The notes under the pieces are model-generated. The model searched no databases, had not been told where the DNA came from, and saw only the letters and a program-made list of their open reading frames with translations. A program made the position numbers and the translations under genes. A stretch of 64,000 nt of DNA from an uncultured Aquimarina sp. (GTDB taxonomy: Bacteria > Bacteroidota > Bacteroidia > Flavobacteriales > Flavobacteriaceae), in NCBI GenBank assembly GCA_947498815.1, contig CANMLU010000012.1, positions 62,001 to 126,000 on the forward strand, written 5' to 3'. Shown piece by piece: positions 7,782 through 16,503 of this stretch (its first letter is position 1; every line of letters starts with the position of its first letter).

Positions 7782-8717
7782 ATGAAGGGACCGTTATTTT
7801 ATTCAAAAATACTTTTGTTTGGAGAATATGGAATTATAAAAGATTCCAAAGGACTTTCTATACCATATAACTTTTTTAAGGGAGCATTAAAGGTATCAGA
7901 AACACCAGACCAACAAGCAGTTCAATCCAATATAAATCTTAGAAATTTTGCATCATATCTTGAAGAAATACAAGATCAAGGTATTGTGAAATTTGATTTT
8001 GAAATGCTTAACAAGGATATAGATTCGGGAATGTATTTTGACAGTAGTATCCCTCAAGGATACGGAGTAGGAAGTAGTGGTGCTTTGGTTGCAGCTATCT
8101 ATGATAAGTATGCCGATGATAAAATTACTGTGCTTGAAAACCTTACTCGAGATAAACTATTGAAGCTTAAAGAAATTTTTGGGTTGATGGAATCCTTTTT
8201 TCATGGTAAGAGTTCTGGATTAGATCCATTGAATAGCTATTTAAGCCTTCCAATTCTTATCAATTCTCAAGATAATATTGAGCCAGCAGGTATTCCCTCG
8301 CAAAGTACTGATCATAAAAAAGGAGCCGTTTTCTTATTAGATAGTGGTATCGTAGGCGAAACAGCGCCTATGGTTAACATTTTTATGGAGAGCATGAAGA
8401 AAGAAGGTTTCCGAAATATGCTTAAAAATCAATTCGTTAAGTATACAGATGCCTGTGTAGAGGATTTCCTGAAAGGAGATGTAAAATCCTTGTTTTTTAA
8501 TATGAAAGAACTTTCTCATGTAGTCTTTGATAATTTTAAACCAATGATTCCAAAGCAATTTCATAACCTATGGAGAAAAGGTATCGAAACCAATGATTAC
8601 TACCTTAAGCTATGTGGCTCTGGTGGAGGAGGCTATATTCTTGGATTTACACAAGATTTTGATAAAGCACAAGCTTCACTTAAGGATTATAAACTAGAAG
8701 TAGTTTATAATTTTTAA
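7782..8717 (+). CDS. GHMP kinase, probably mevalonate kinase
   Basis: A 311-residue GHMP kinase. SKILLFGEYGIIKDSKGLSIP is the N-terminal GEY motif, GYGVGSSGALVAAIYDKY (about residues 93-110) is the glycine-rich ATP loop, GKSSGLDPLNSYLSLP carries the SG.D motif with the catalytic Asp, and KLCGSGGGGYILGF is motif III. Location 48 bp after diphosphomevalonate decarboxylase points to mevalonate kinase rather than galactokinase or homoserine kinase; phosphomevalonate kinase cannot be ruled out from sequence alone. Cytosolic, ATP-dependent. The next gene starts 8 bp downstream. Confidence 0.85.
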   Translation: MKGPLFYSKILLFGEYGIIKDSKGLSIPYNFFKGALKVSETPDQQAVQSNINLRNFASYLEEIQDQGIVKFDFEMLNKDIDSGMYFDSSIPQGYGVGSSGALVAAIYDKYADDKITVLENLTRDKLLKLKEIFGLMESFFHGKSSGLDPLNSYLSLPILINSQDNIEPAGIPSQSTDHKKGAVFLLDSGIVGETAPMVNIFMESMKKEGFRNMLKNQFVKYTDACVEDFLKGDVKSLFFNMKELSHVVFDNFKPMIPKQFHNLWRKGIETNDYYLKLCGSGGGGYILGFTQDFDKAQASLKDYKLEVVYNF

Positions 8718-8725
8718 TACCCAAA

Positions 8726-9637
8726 ATGATATTTACTAGAAAAAATAAACTCTTTCTTCTCAAATTGTTGAGTTTATTTTCTGTAGTTAGAGGTTATAAT
8801 ATTCTTATCATTGTTCTTGCACAATATCTTACTTCTATATTTATTTTAGCACCCAATATCAGGCTACGAGATGTTGTATTGGACCCAAATTTATTAGTTA
8901 TTGTTTTGGCATCGGCTGGAGTAATCGCAGCAGGATATATTATCAATAATTTTTATGACAGAGAAAAAGACCTTATCAACAGGCCGCAAAAAACGATGCT
9001 CGATCGCCTGGTAAGTCAACAAACCAAGCTTACAAATTACTTTCTTTTAAATTTTCTATCTGTGGTTTTGGCAAGCTATGTTTCTTTTCGAGCTGTACTG
9101 TTTTTTGCATTGTATATTTTCGGAATTTGGCTGTATTCACATAAACTCAAGAAATACCCTATCATAGGTAATATGGTAGCTTCGGTACTCGCAATAACAC
9201 CATTTTTTGCAGTATTTATTTATTACAAAAATTTTGACGAAGTCATCTTCGTTCATGCGACTTTCTTGTTCCTAATGCTAATGATACGCGAAATGATAAA
9301 GGATTTAGGTAATCTTATTGGCGATATGGCACAAAACTATAAAACAGTACCTGTTGTTTATGGCGAACTCGCATCCAAACGAATCATAAGCGCATTGATT
9401 TTTACATCAGGACTTCCAATTTATTTATTACTTACTGCCTATGAGATTGGCTTTATGGATTTGTATTTTTATGGATGTTTAGTGCTGCTTTTTATTTTTT
9501 TAATAGCATTATGGATGTCCAAAGGAAAAGCACACTATGTATGGCTACATAATATACTCAAGTTAATAATTGTCGCAGGAACCTTTAGTATCATACTTAT
9601 TGATGTAAATATGATTCTGGATCGAATACTTTGGTAG
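8726..9637 (+). CDS. UbiA-family prenyltransferase, geranylgeranylglycerol-phosphate geranylgeranyltransferase-like
   Basis: A 303-residue inner-membrane protein with about eight helices. IINNFYDREKDLINRP is the first Asp-rich motif (NxxxDxxxD) that binds prenyl diphosphate through Mg2+, and MIKDLGNLIGDMAQNYKTVP is the second (D...GD). In Flavobacteriia the gene next to the mevalonate kinase and decarboxylase is generally annotated as geranylgeranylglycerol-phosphate geranylgeranyltransferase; menaquinone or heme O prenyltransferases are alternatives. It starts 8 bp after the GHMP kinase, so it is co-transcribed. The function within UbiA is inferred mainly from context. Confidence 0.82.
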   Translation: MIFTRKNKLFLLKLLSLFSVVRGYNILIIVLAQYLTSIFILAPNIRLRDVVLDPNLLVIVLASAGVIAAGYIINNFYDREKDLINRPQKTMLDRLVSQQTKLTNYFLLNFLSVVLASYVSFRAVLFFALYIFGIWLYSHKLKKYPIIGNMVASVLAITPFFAVFIYYKNFDEVIFVHATFLFLMLMIREMIKDLGNLIGDMAQNYKTVPVVYGELASKRIISALIFTSGLPIYLLLTAYEIGFMDLYFYGCLVLLFIFLIALWMSKGKAHYVWLHNILKLIIVAGTFSIILIDVNMILDRILW

Positions 9638-9787
9638 GATGAGAATGTTTTAACGTAAATTAAACTCTGAGTAATACGTACTTTTTATATGTTTACTTCT
9701 TAGAAATAGATATGGGAGTGCTTTTTTAGGCACTAAATCCATAATGTTTCTTATACAAACTGTTGGTAGTACTTAAAACTGTAGAAT

Positions 9788-10438
9788 ATGAAAATGCAAA
9801 AAAATGGTGTGCTCATTACGATTATCATTCTGATTTCGATCAATTCTTTCTGTCAACAACAGATAAACTTATCTGATAAATTCCAAAATAAAAAAATAAA
9901 GCCAGTGAATCGTTCGATATCCATTTATGGAGACCAAATGGATGCTATAGAAATGAATGCCGCGAATAGTAGTGGAATTGGAATAATTGAAGATGTGGAA
10001 TTTGAAAAAGGAATTATTGAAATAGAATTTTTAGGAGAGAATAATCCAGGTAAAAGCTTCATTGGAATAGCATTTAATATTCAAAACGACGAAACATATG
10101 AAGCCATATATTTCCGACCATTTAACTTTGTTGCAAAAGAACAAATAAGAAGAGACCATATGGTTCAATATATATATCATCCCGAATTTACTTGGAGAAA
10201 ACTTAGAAAAGAAAAAACGGGAGAATTTGAGAATGAAATTACGATTCCCCCAAATCCTGACGATTGGTTCAAAGCAATACTCTATATCAAAGAAAAAATA
10301 GTCGAAGTTTACGTAAATGATTTATCAGAACCTGTTTTAATTGTTGATAGATTGACATCGACAAAATCAGGAACAATAGGAGTTTGGACGGGGTTTGGTT
10401 CTTCGGGACGATTTAGGAACTTGATTTTAAAAAAATAA
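9788..10438 (+). CDS. Secreted concanavalin-like domain protein (DUF1080-like)
   Basis: A 216-residue protein with a signal peptide (hydrophobic residues 9-22, cleavage after SFCQ). The mature part alternates strands typical of a jelly roll: GIIEIEFLGENNPGKSFIGIAFNIQND, YEAIYFRPFNF, DDWFKAILYIKEKIVEVYVND, and TKSGTIGVWTGFGSSGRFRNLIL. That order and the phrase G.IGVWTG.GS.GRFRNL are characteristic of the laminin-G/3-keto-disaccharide hydrolase (DUF1080) group. It is probably periplasmic or cell-surface and carbohydrate related, but no catalytic residues can be named. It sits apart (150 bp) from the isoprenoid block. Confidence 0.7.
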   Translation: MKMQKNGVLITIIILISINSFCQQQINLSDKFQNKKIKPVNRSISIYGDQMDAIEMNAANSSGIGIIEDVEFEKGIIEIEFLGENNPGKSFIGIAFNIQNDETYEAIYFRPFNFVAKEQIRRDHMVQYIYHPEFTWRKLRKEKTGEFENEITIPPNPDDWFKAILYIKEKIVEVYVNDLSEPVLIVDRLTSTKSGTIGVWTGFGSSGRFRNLILKK

Positions 10439-10508
10439 CCTATCATTAACAAAACAAGTGTTGGAGTTTTCTTAACATCCAAACTATTAAAAATAAAGAT
10501 ATACTTTG

Positions 10509-11465
10509 ATGAAAAACCAATTCTTAACGGTTGCACTGGCACAGATTTCTCCTATTTGGTTAGATAAAGCAGCTACGATTAATAAAATTGAAAATACTAT
10601 TACTGAAGCGGCCTCAAATAATGCAGAATTAGTCGTTTTTGGAGAAGCCTTATTACCAGGTTATCCATTTTGGGTGGAACTCACTAATGGAGCAAAATTT
10701 AATAGCCCGATCCAAAAAGAATTGCACGCACATTATGCACAGAATGCTATTGTTATTGAAAAAGGCGATTTAGATACCATATGTGAACTTGCTGCAAAAC
10801 ATCATATTGCCATATATTTGGGTGTTATTGAACGTCCCCTAGATCGTGGTGGGCATAGTTTGTATGCTTCACTGGTTTATATTGATGAAATGGGCGAAAT
10901 TAAATCTGTACATAGAAAATTGCAACCAACCTATGAAGAGCGACTAACCTGGTCCCCAGGAGATGGAAATGGATTAAAAGTACATCCGCTGAAGGCTTTT
11001 ACAGCAGGCGGGTTGAATTGTTGGGAGAATTGGATGCCTTTACCAAGAGCGGCATTATATGGACAAGGAGAAAACTTGCATATCGCAGTTTGGCCAGGGA
11101 GTGATTATAATACCAAAGATATTACGCGTTTCATAGCGAGGGAGTCACGTTCTTATGTGATATCGGTATCCAGTTTAATGCGAAAGGAAGATTTTCCGGA
11201 AACAATACCACATTTGGATGAAATCTTAAAAGAGGCTCCAGATGTTTTAGGAAATGGAGGTTCGTGTATTGCGGGACCGGATGGAGAATGGATTTTGGAG
11301 CCAGTACTGCATAAAGAAGGTTTATTAATAGAAAACCTAGATTTTAATCGAGTACTACAAGAACGACAAAATTTTGACCCCGTAGGGCATTATTCCAGAC
11401 CCGATGTAACACAATTACATATCAATAGAAAGCGACAAAGTACGATTCATCTGGATACCGAATAA
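10509..11465 (+). CDS. Nitrilase (carbon-nitrogen hydrolase family)
   Basis: A 318-residue cytosolic enzyme. The catalytic triad is visible: Glu in VVFGEALLPGYPFW (about residue 46), Lys in SVHRKLQPTYEERLTW (about 132) and Cys in GGLNCWENWMPLPR (about 166). CWENWMPL with an adjacent WSPGDG is the pattern of true nitrilases (nitrile to carboxylate plus ammonia) rather than amidases or N-carbamoylases. RESRSYVISVSSLM and GGSCIAGPDGEWI are the later nitrilase blocks. The ATG at 10509 is used; a TTG one codon earlier is also in frame. The natural nitrile is unknown. Confidence 0.9.
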   Translation: MKNQFLTVALAQISPIWLDKAATINKIENTITEAASNNAELVVFGEALLPGYPFWVELTNGAKFNSPIQKELHAHYAQNAIVIEKGDLDTICELAAKHHIAIYLGVIERPLDRGGHSLYASLVYIDEMGEIKSVHRKLQPTYEERLTWSPGDGNGLKVHPLKAFTAGGLNCWENWMPLPRAALYGQGENLHIAVWPGSDYNTKDITRFIARESRSYVISVSSLMRKEDFPETIPHLDEILKEAPDVLGNGGSCIAGPDGEWILEPVLHKEGLLIENLDFNRVLQERQNFDPVGHYSRPDVTQLHINRKRQSTIHLDTE

Positions 11466-11470
11466 TTAGT

Positions 11471-11501
11471 GTTGTATCTATGATGTAAAGAACTATCTTT
11501 G
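11471..11501 (+). promoter_or_regulatory. Promoter of the pseudouridine synthase gene
   Basis: GTTG at 11471-11474 (near -33 TTTG), a 19-nt spacer and an exact -7 box TATCTTTG at 11494-11501 form a good Bacteroidota promoter, 15 bp before the ATG at 11517. Confidence 0.6.
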
Positions 11502-11516
11502 CAAAAAATTTAAGAT

Positions 11517-12344
11517 ATGGGTCGAGATGATAATTCCCGAGGAGGAAAGAGAAGTGGAAAATCAAAAGAAAAATCTTTTGGGCGCACTAATGCTCCTATT
11601 AAAAAGGCAGTTAAATCACCAAAGAAGACTTCTGATTCTGATGAGATAAGACTCAATAAATTTGTTGCTAATTCTGGAGTTTGCTCCAGAAGAGAAGCAG
11701 ATTTGTATATTCAAACGGGTAGCGTATGGGTAAACGGAAAACCGGTAACAGAAATGGGATACAAGGTCAAACTAACGGATGAAGTTAAGTTTGATGGACG
11801 ACTCATTACCCCATATGAAAAAGAATATGTGCTTCTTAATAAGCCAAAAGGTTTTGTTACGAGTACCAGCCCAGAGAAAACCAAAACAGTAATGCATTTG
11901 GTAGCGAATGCTTCTAAATACCCATTAAAACCTGTAGGGCGATTAGAACGTAATACTACTGGTTTATTGCTTTTTACCAACGATGTAGATCTGGAAAAAA
12001 AATTAACCCATCATAAAAGCGGTGTTCGGAAAATTTTTCATGTTGAGTTGAACCGTAATTTAAAGTTTGAAGACCTTGAAAAAATTAAAGGTGGTATTAA
12101 ACTTCAAGAAGGTTATATCCAGGTAGACGAAATTTCTTATATCGAAGGAGCTTCGAAAAATGAAATAGGAGTACAATTGCAATCTGCAAAAAATAATATT
12201 ATTCATAAACTTTTTGAATATCTTAAATACGATGTGATCAAATTGGATAGAGTGATTTTTGGAGGATTAACCAAAAAGGATTTGCCACGTGGTCACTGGC
12301 GTCAACTTACCGAGCAAGAAGTGATTAATTTGAAGATGTTGTAA
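11517..12344 (+). CDS. RsuA/RluB-family pseudouridine synthase, divergent at key motifs
   Basis: A 275-residue protein with a basic, low-complexity first 40 residues (common in Bacteroidota homologues), an S4 RNA-binding domain (IRLNKFVANSGVCSRREADLYI to SVWVNGKP, about 43-90), and a synthase domain starting EYVLLNKPKGFVTS. The catalytic motif reads PVGRLERNTTGLLLFTND: the expected catalytic Asp of GRLD is Glu. The later motif, usually like G.NR.VRR.FE, reads SAKNNIIHKLFEYLKYDV. Either activity is altered or the family tolerates this locally. The 3' end overlaps the convergent mannosyltransferase gene by 20 bp. Confidence 0.8.
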   Translation: MGRDDNSRGGKRSGKSKEKSFGRTNAPIKKAVKSPKKTSDSDEIRLNKFVANSGVCSRREADLYIQTGSVWVNGKPVTEMGYKVKLTDEVKFDGRLITPYEKEYVLLNKPKGFVTSTSPEKTKTVMHLVANASKYPLKPVGRLERNTTGLLLFTNDVDLEKKLTHHKSGVRKIFHVELNRNLKFEDLEKIKGGIKLQEGYIQVDEISYIEGASKNEIGVQLQSAKNNIIHKLFEYLKYDVIKLDRVIFGGLTKKDLPRGHWRQLTEQEVINLKML

Positions 12345-13722
12345 GAATTGGTTCGGGAAGAGTTCTTGTTTTATAGATTTCCCAAAACAAAACGGCAAAC
12401 ACAGTAACATATTCAAGTCCAACCATCCAAAGATTCTCTTTAAAATCTGGATGCAAATAGGCGGTATAACTCAAAATAATTACAAAAGACCAAGCTATCG
12501 GAAATTTGTAATTAGTAAAAACACAAAGGGATAATGGTACTGCGATGTACCATGGATGCACTGTTGTCGATAAGAAATAATATGAACAGATACCTAATAC
12601 CATTGCAGTAATAAGTTGAGGAGTAGTTTTGTTTTTTCTAATGAAAGTTAATGCTAAAAGAATAGAGATCGTTACCAAGGGTAAAATCTTGCCTGCTGTT
12701 TCAATCACATTCCAACCTACAATTTGATAGCCTATCCATCGTATAACAAAGAAGATACTGGCATTAAACTCAAAGGTCTGGAACCAAAGTGTAATGGTTC
12801 TTTTAAAATTATGAAAGAATTCTCCAGACAAAAAAGGTGCAAAAGTCAAAAAAACAGTAGTGATAACGATAGCATAGAAACCTATTAGTTTTGGTAATCC
12901 TGATGTCAAGCTCAGTTTGTCAAAGCCTTTTCTCTCTCCAATTGTAAATTTCTGAAAGAATAAGGGTAGAAAAAGTAATGGGACTAATTTTACAGAAACC
13001 GAAAGTGCTAAAACAACAGCTGCCCAATACCAATAGCCCTTGTGCAACAGATATAATGACCAAATTATAAAAAAGACCATTACCGCTTCAAAATGAAGAT
13101 TGCCCGTAAGCTCTAGAATGATAAATGGATTTAAAATATACCAAAAGACTCTATGTTCAGGAAGATTAAGAGATCGTAATAATTTTCTTCCAAAATATAA
13201 TGTACCTATGTCAGCCAGGATAATAAGCGTTCTTAATACGATAGCCGATCCCAAAATACTTTTACTCGCAAATAAAGCGGCAATAAAATAACAAAATTGA
13301 CTTATTGGGGGGTAATTTGTATAATGACTACCATTAAGCTGCCCCATACCATTATATAACTCCTGTGCTTGGGCAATAGGAGCATTGCCTTGTGCTACCC
13401 AAACTTCGGGTAATGAAAGATAAGGGTTAAACCCTTCGAGCAACATGCGCCCATCCCATATAAATCGATAGAAATCTTGGGATAAGTTGGGAATTGCAAA
13501 TAGAAAAACGATTCGAAACAGTAACGCGGCTATAGCCAATAGCTTCCAATTACCTGGATTTTGTTGAATGATTTTAAAAGATATAAAAAACAGTATAACC
13601 CAAAAGACAACCATTTTGGTAAAATCTGTACGAACTAACTGATATCCAAAACTCCAGTAAAAGAGAATGCCAATACCAATAAGTAATATGGAAAATCTAT
13701 GATATTTCCATTGTTGTAACAT
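12325..13722 (-). CDS. Polytopic membrane mannosyltransferase-like protein (GT-C fold)
   Basis: A 465-residue protein with about 11-12 hydrophobic helices. Near the N-terminus, after helix 3, LSQDFYRFIWDGRMLLEGFNPYL places conserved acidic residues in the first periplasmic loop, as in GT-C enzymes that use polyprenyl-phosphate sugars (PIG-M/GT87-like). TVHPWYIAVPL near the C-terminus is another GT-C-like phrase. It is the last gene of a reverse operon with two GT2 glycosyltransferases; its start overlaps the stop of the preceding gene (TAATG). Together they suggest assembly of a lipid-linked or surface glycan. Sugar specificity is not visible. Confidence 0.75.
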   Translation of the reverse strand: MLQQWKYHRFSILLIGIGILFYWSFGYQLVRTDFTKMVVFWVILFFISFKIIQQNPGNWKLLAIAALLFRIVFLFAIPNLSQDFYRFIWDGRMLLEGFNPYLSLPEVWVAQGNAPIAQAQELYNGMGQLNGSHYTNYPPISQFCYFIAALFASKSILGSAIVLRTLIILADIGTLYFGRKLLRSLNLPEHRVFWYILNPFIILELTGNLHFEAVMVFFIIWSLYLLHKGYWYWAAVVLALSVSVKLVPLLFLPLFFQKFTIGERKGFDKLSLTSGLPKLIGFYAIVITTVFLTFAPFLSGEFFHNFKRTITLWFQTFEFNASIFFVIRWIGYQIVGWNVIETAGKILPLVTISILLALTFIRKNKTTPQLITAMVLGICSYYFLSTTVHPWYIAVPLSLCVFTNYKFPIAWSFVIILSYTAYLHPDFKENLWMVGLEYVTVFAVLFWEIYKTRTLPEPILTTSSN

Positions 13723-15194
13723 TATAGCTTGGAGCTTACTGATTTAAAAAAGACAAATCCAAACCCAAGAAATAACATGATATGAAACAGGAATAATCCA
13801 AAATCCTGAAGTTCAAAAGCACTATATAATGCAAAACCAAAATATCCCATCAGTAAAGCTTCAATAATTGTATTACCAGAGATGTTTTTACTTACATATT
13901 TATTTCCTTTCCAGGAATCTTTTAAGGTACTAACATTAAATTTTGGAGTACGTACAAATTCACTTTTCTTTCCAAAATGACCTTCGAGGACGGCCATAGA
14001 ATTATGTACAGAGAACCCCATTGCAATCGAGAAAAAAGTAAAGAACATTTTGATGTATTCCATAAAGTTCCAGAATCCTTTGCCGTGTATCTTTTTAAAA
14101 GTATGCCAATAGCAAAAGAAAAAGATAACAGTACTTAATGCAAAAAATGCAATGACATTAAAATACCAGCTAAACATTGGATTGCTGTTTTTGATATACA
14201 TTACTGGCACACTTAATACTGCAACCAATAATACCAGTAAGAACATACTGCTGTTTAACAAGTGAAAGAAACTGTGAAACTTCGTTTTAAAAGGAACCGA
14301 CTTATCTCTAAGCAATTTCCAATATAGCTTCTGAAAGTTTTCGGCGGCACCTTTATTCCATCGAAACTGTTGAGATCTTGCAGCACTAATTACTATAGGT
14401 AATTCTGCTGGAGTCTCTACCTCTTCTAGATATTTGAATTTCCATTTCTTGAGTTGTGCCCTATAACTTAAATCCAAATCTTCGGTTAATGTATCTCCTT
14501 GCCAGTTTCCGGCATCTTCGATGCATGTTTTTCTCCAAACACCTGCTGTTCCATTAAAATTAATGAAATGGTCTTTATAATTACGACCTACCTGCTCCAT
14601 GGTAAAATGGAAATCCAATGCAAACGCCTGGATTTTGGTAAGCATAGAGTAGTCTCTGTTAATATGACCCCAACGTGTTTGAACAACACCTATGTTTTCA
14701 TCTTTGAAATATGGAATGGTTTGCAATAACCATTTTGCACCAGGCAGAAAATCAGCATCAAAAATAGCAATATATTCTCCTTTTGCAATCTTTAATCCCT
14801 CTTTTAAGGCTCCTGCTTTGAAACCAGTTCGATCTTCACGACAGATATGCTTGATATCCAAACCGGTTTTTTGAAGTTTTTCGATATGATCGGCCGTCGT
14901 AATTACAGATTCATCTGTAGAGTCGTCTAATACTTGTATCTCTAATTTGTCTTTGGGGTATTCTAATTCTGCAATATTATCGAGCAAACGATCCATTACA
15001 TATAATTCATTGAATACTGGTAACTGTACAGTTACATATGGAATCTCTTCTTGTTTAGAAAAATCAAAAGTAGGTGAATTGTCAGGCTCCTTTCGGGATT
15101 TCAGGTAATTAACAAGCAGATTCAGTTGGGCCAAACTATACATAAATATAATTAGTAGGGCCAATGTGTAGGTTATGATGATAGCAACATCCAT
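13722..15194 (-). CDS. Membrane glycosyltransferase family 2, cellulose-synthase-like
   Basis: A 490-residue processive-type GT2. One N-terminal helix (about 4-26) is followed by the GT domain: PYVTVQLPVFNELYVMDRLLD, QVLDDSTDES (D-D), IFDADFLPG (DxD), GTAGVWRKTCIEDAGNWQGDTLTEDLDLS (TED) and QQFRWNKGAAE (the Q..RW box). Two or more helices follow after residue 310, plus a C-terminal pair. D, D, TED and QxxRW are all present, so it is probably active, using a nucleotide sugar on the cytoplasmic side. The enzyme resembles glucomannan/cellulose synthase-like CESA_CaSu_A2 proteins. Start and stop overlap neighbouring genes by one base (TAATG). Confidence 0.88.
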   Translation of the reverse strand: MDVAIIITYTLALLIIFMYSLAQLNLLVNYLKSRKEPDNSPTFDFSKQEEIPYVTVQLPVFNELYVMDRLLDNIAELEYPKDKLEIQVLDDSTDESVITTADHIEKLQKTGLDIKHICREDRTGFKAGALKEGLKIAKGEYIAIFDADFLPGAKWLLQTIPYFKDENIGVVQTRWGHINRDYSMLTKIQAFALDFHFTMEQVGRNYKDHFINFNGTAGVWRKTCIEDAGNWQGDTLTEDLDLSYRAQLKKWKFKYLEEVETPAELPIVISAARSQQFRWNKGAAENFQKLYWKLLRDKSVPFKTKFHSFFHLLNSSMFLLVLLVAVLSVPVMYIKNSNPMFSWYFNVIAFFALSTVIFFFCYWHTFKKIHGKGFWNFMEYIKMFFTFFSIAMGFSVHNSMAVLEGHFGKKSEFVRTPKFNVSTLKDSWKGNKYVSKNISGNTIIEALLMGYFGFALYSAFELQDFGLFLFHIMLFLGFGFVFFKSVSSKL

Positions 15195-15886
15195 TATGCA
15201 AAGCTATATTTAAAAATCCAACTTAAAATCTTAACGCCTGCAAATATAGCACCTTTTATGGTTCCTGAAACTTTTGAGACACCTATTCTCTTTTTGTAAG
15301 ATACTGGCACCTCGATATATGAATACTTCTTTCGCAATATCTTTAATTGCATTTCCACAGTCCAACCATAGGTTTTGTCGGTCATTTCAAGTGCTAATAG
15401 GGTGTCATATTTGATGGCTCTAAAAGGACCAAGATCGGTAAATTTTGCATTAAAAAAAAGTTTCATTAGGCTGGTAGCTAACCAATTACCAAAAATTTGA
15501 GGAACAGTCATCGAACCTTTTTCTCGTAATCTTTTAACTCTGGATCCAATTACCAAATCCTTATTGTCGTCTATTATTGGAGCTATTATTTTGGTTAATT
15601 CTTCGGGATAATCACTATAATCTCCATCCAAGAATACAATGATTTCGGGTGCGATATCTTGAGAAGCCACATATTCCATTCCTTTAAGACAGGCATATCC
15701 ATATCCTTTACGTTCTTCTTTTAATACTGTTGCTCCGGCATTTTTTGCTACACTTTCTGTGCTATCTGTAGAATTATTGCTCACTACAATGACTTCCGAT
15801 ACAATATCGGGAATATCATGGATTACATGTGCGATTGAATCTTCTTCGTTAAAAGCAGGTATGATAACTTTTATAGTAGTTGGCAT
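15194..15886 (-). CDS. Glycosyltransferase family 2 (dolichyl-phosphate mannosyltransferase/UgtA-like)
   Basis: A 230-residue GT2 beginning MPTTIKVIIPAFNEEDSIAHVI, with VVSNNSTDSTESVAKNAGATV, then EERKGYGYACLKGME and IIVFLDGDYSDYPEEL (the DxD metal site). RVKRLREKGSMTVPQIFGNWLATSLMKLFF is the typical segment after the catalytic core, as in polyprenyl-phosphate sugar synthases. Only a weak hydrophobic stretch is near the C-terminus. It probably loads a sugar onto undecaprenyl phosphate for the downstream GT-C protein in the same operon. It directly follows the YwqK gene with no gap. Confidence 0.87.
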   Translation of the reverse strand: MPTTIKVIIPAFNEEDSIAHVIHDIPDIVSEVIVVSNNSTDSTESVAKNAGATVLKEERKGYGYACLKGMEYVASQDIAPEIIVFLDGDYSDYPEELTKIIAPIIDDNKDLVIGSRVKRLREKGSMTVPQIFGNWLATSLMKLFFNAKFTDLGPFRAIKYDTLLALEMTDKTYGWTVEMQLKILRKKYSYIEVPVSYKKRIGVSKVSGTIKGAIFAGVKILSWIFKYSFA

Positions 15887-16369
15887 TTATAGGGAAGCGT
15901 TGGGGTTGTCTCTTTTAAAACTGAAAATATCGGTCCACTCTCCGGTTTTTTTATCATCAATATATCGTTCGGCTTTAAAAAGTTTGTTTCTTCTATACCA
16001 TAAACAATATCCTTCTTTTTTATTGTTTTGGTATTGGTACTTTCGGGTTATTCCGGTCGCAATATCGTAAATAATCCACCATTTTTCGGCTTTATCATTG
16101 ACAAAATGACCTTCTTTAAGCAATTTTCCATCCCTGGAATAAAAATACCAGTATCCATTTTTCTTATTATTTTTGAAATGCCCTTCACGTGCAACTTTCC
16201 CGTTAGGGTGATAAAAATGCCAAAAGTTAACTTTGGTTTCTCCAATTTTCCATCCTTCAGCCTTTAATGTACCATTAGTATAATATTCATAATGGTATTC
16301 TTTTTTAGAAATTACCGGGTGTCCCGAAAAAGAAACAAAAAGAATAAGTATGAAAAGCTTTTGAATCAT
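15887..16369 (-). CDS. Secreted MORN-repeat (YwqK-like) protein
   Basis: A 160-residue protein. I choose the ATG at 16369 because it begins MIQKLFILILFVSFSG, a clean signal peptide; a longer in-frame start would bury it. The mature part is five to six tandem MORN/YwqK repeats of about 23 residues with the pattern G..Y.NGK...EG.F.N.KK.G.W (for example NGKVAREGHFKNNKKNGYWY). NCBI names such proteins toxin-antitoxin system YwqK antitoxins, but no toxin partner is next to it; here it heads a glycosyltransferase operon, immediately before the small GT2. Confidence 0.82.
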   Translation of the reverse strand: MIQKLFILILFVSFSGHPVISKKEYHYEYYTNGTLKAEGWKIGETKVNFWHFYHPNGKVAREGHFKNNKKNGYWYFYSRDGKLLKEGHFVNDKAEKWWIIYDIATGITRKYQYQNNKKEGYCLWYRRNKLFKAERYIDDKKTGEWTDIFSFKRDNPNASL

Positions 16370-16437
16370 TGTGATGGTTTTGTAGCTTCTTAGACGAAAG
16401 TATATAACGATACTAACATCGGTTTTAAAATTAATCA

Positions 16438-16478
16438 ATTAAAAATGCCATACCTAATTTTAGATATGGCATTTGTTA
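16438..16478 (-). terminator. Intrinsic terminator after the polyferredoxin gene
   Basis: A 13-position stem (16443-16455 with 16462-16474, one mismatch, arms AAATGCCATA/TATGGCATTT) followed on the minus strand by a T-rich tract, 26 bp after the stop codon at 16504. Confidence 0.7.
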
Positions 16479-16503
16479 AGAATAGTACTCCAATGTTCAA
16501 GGG

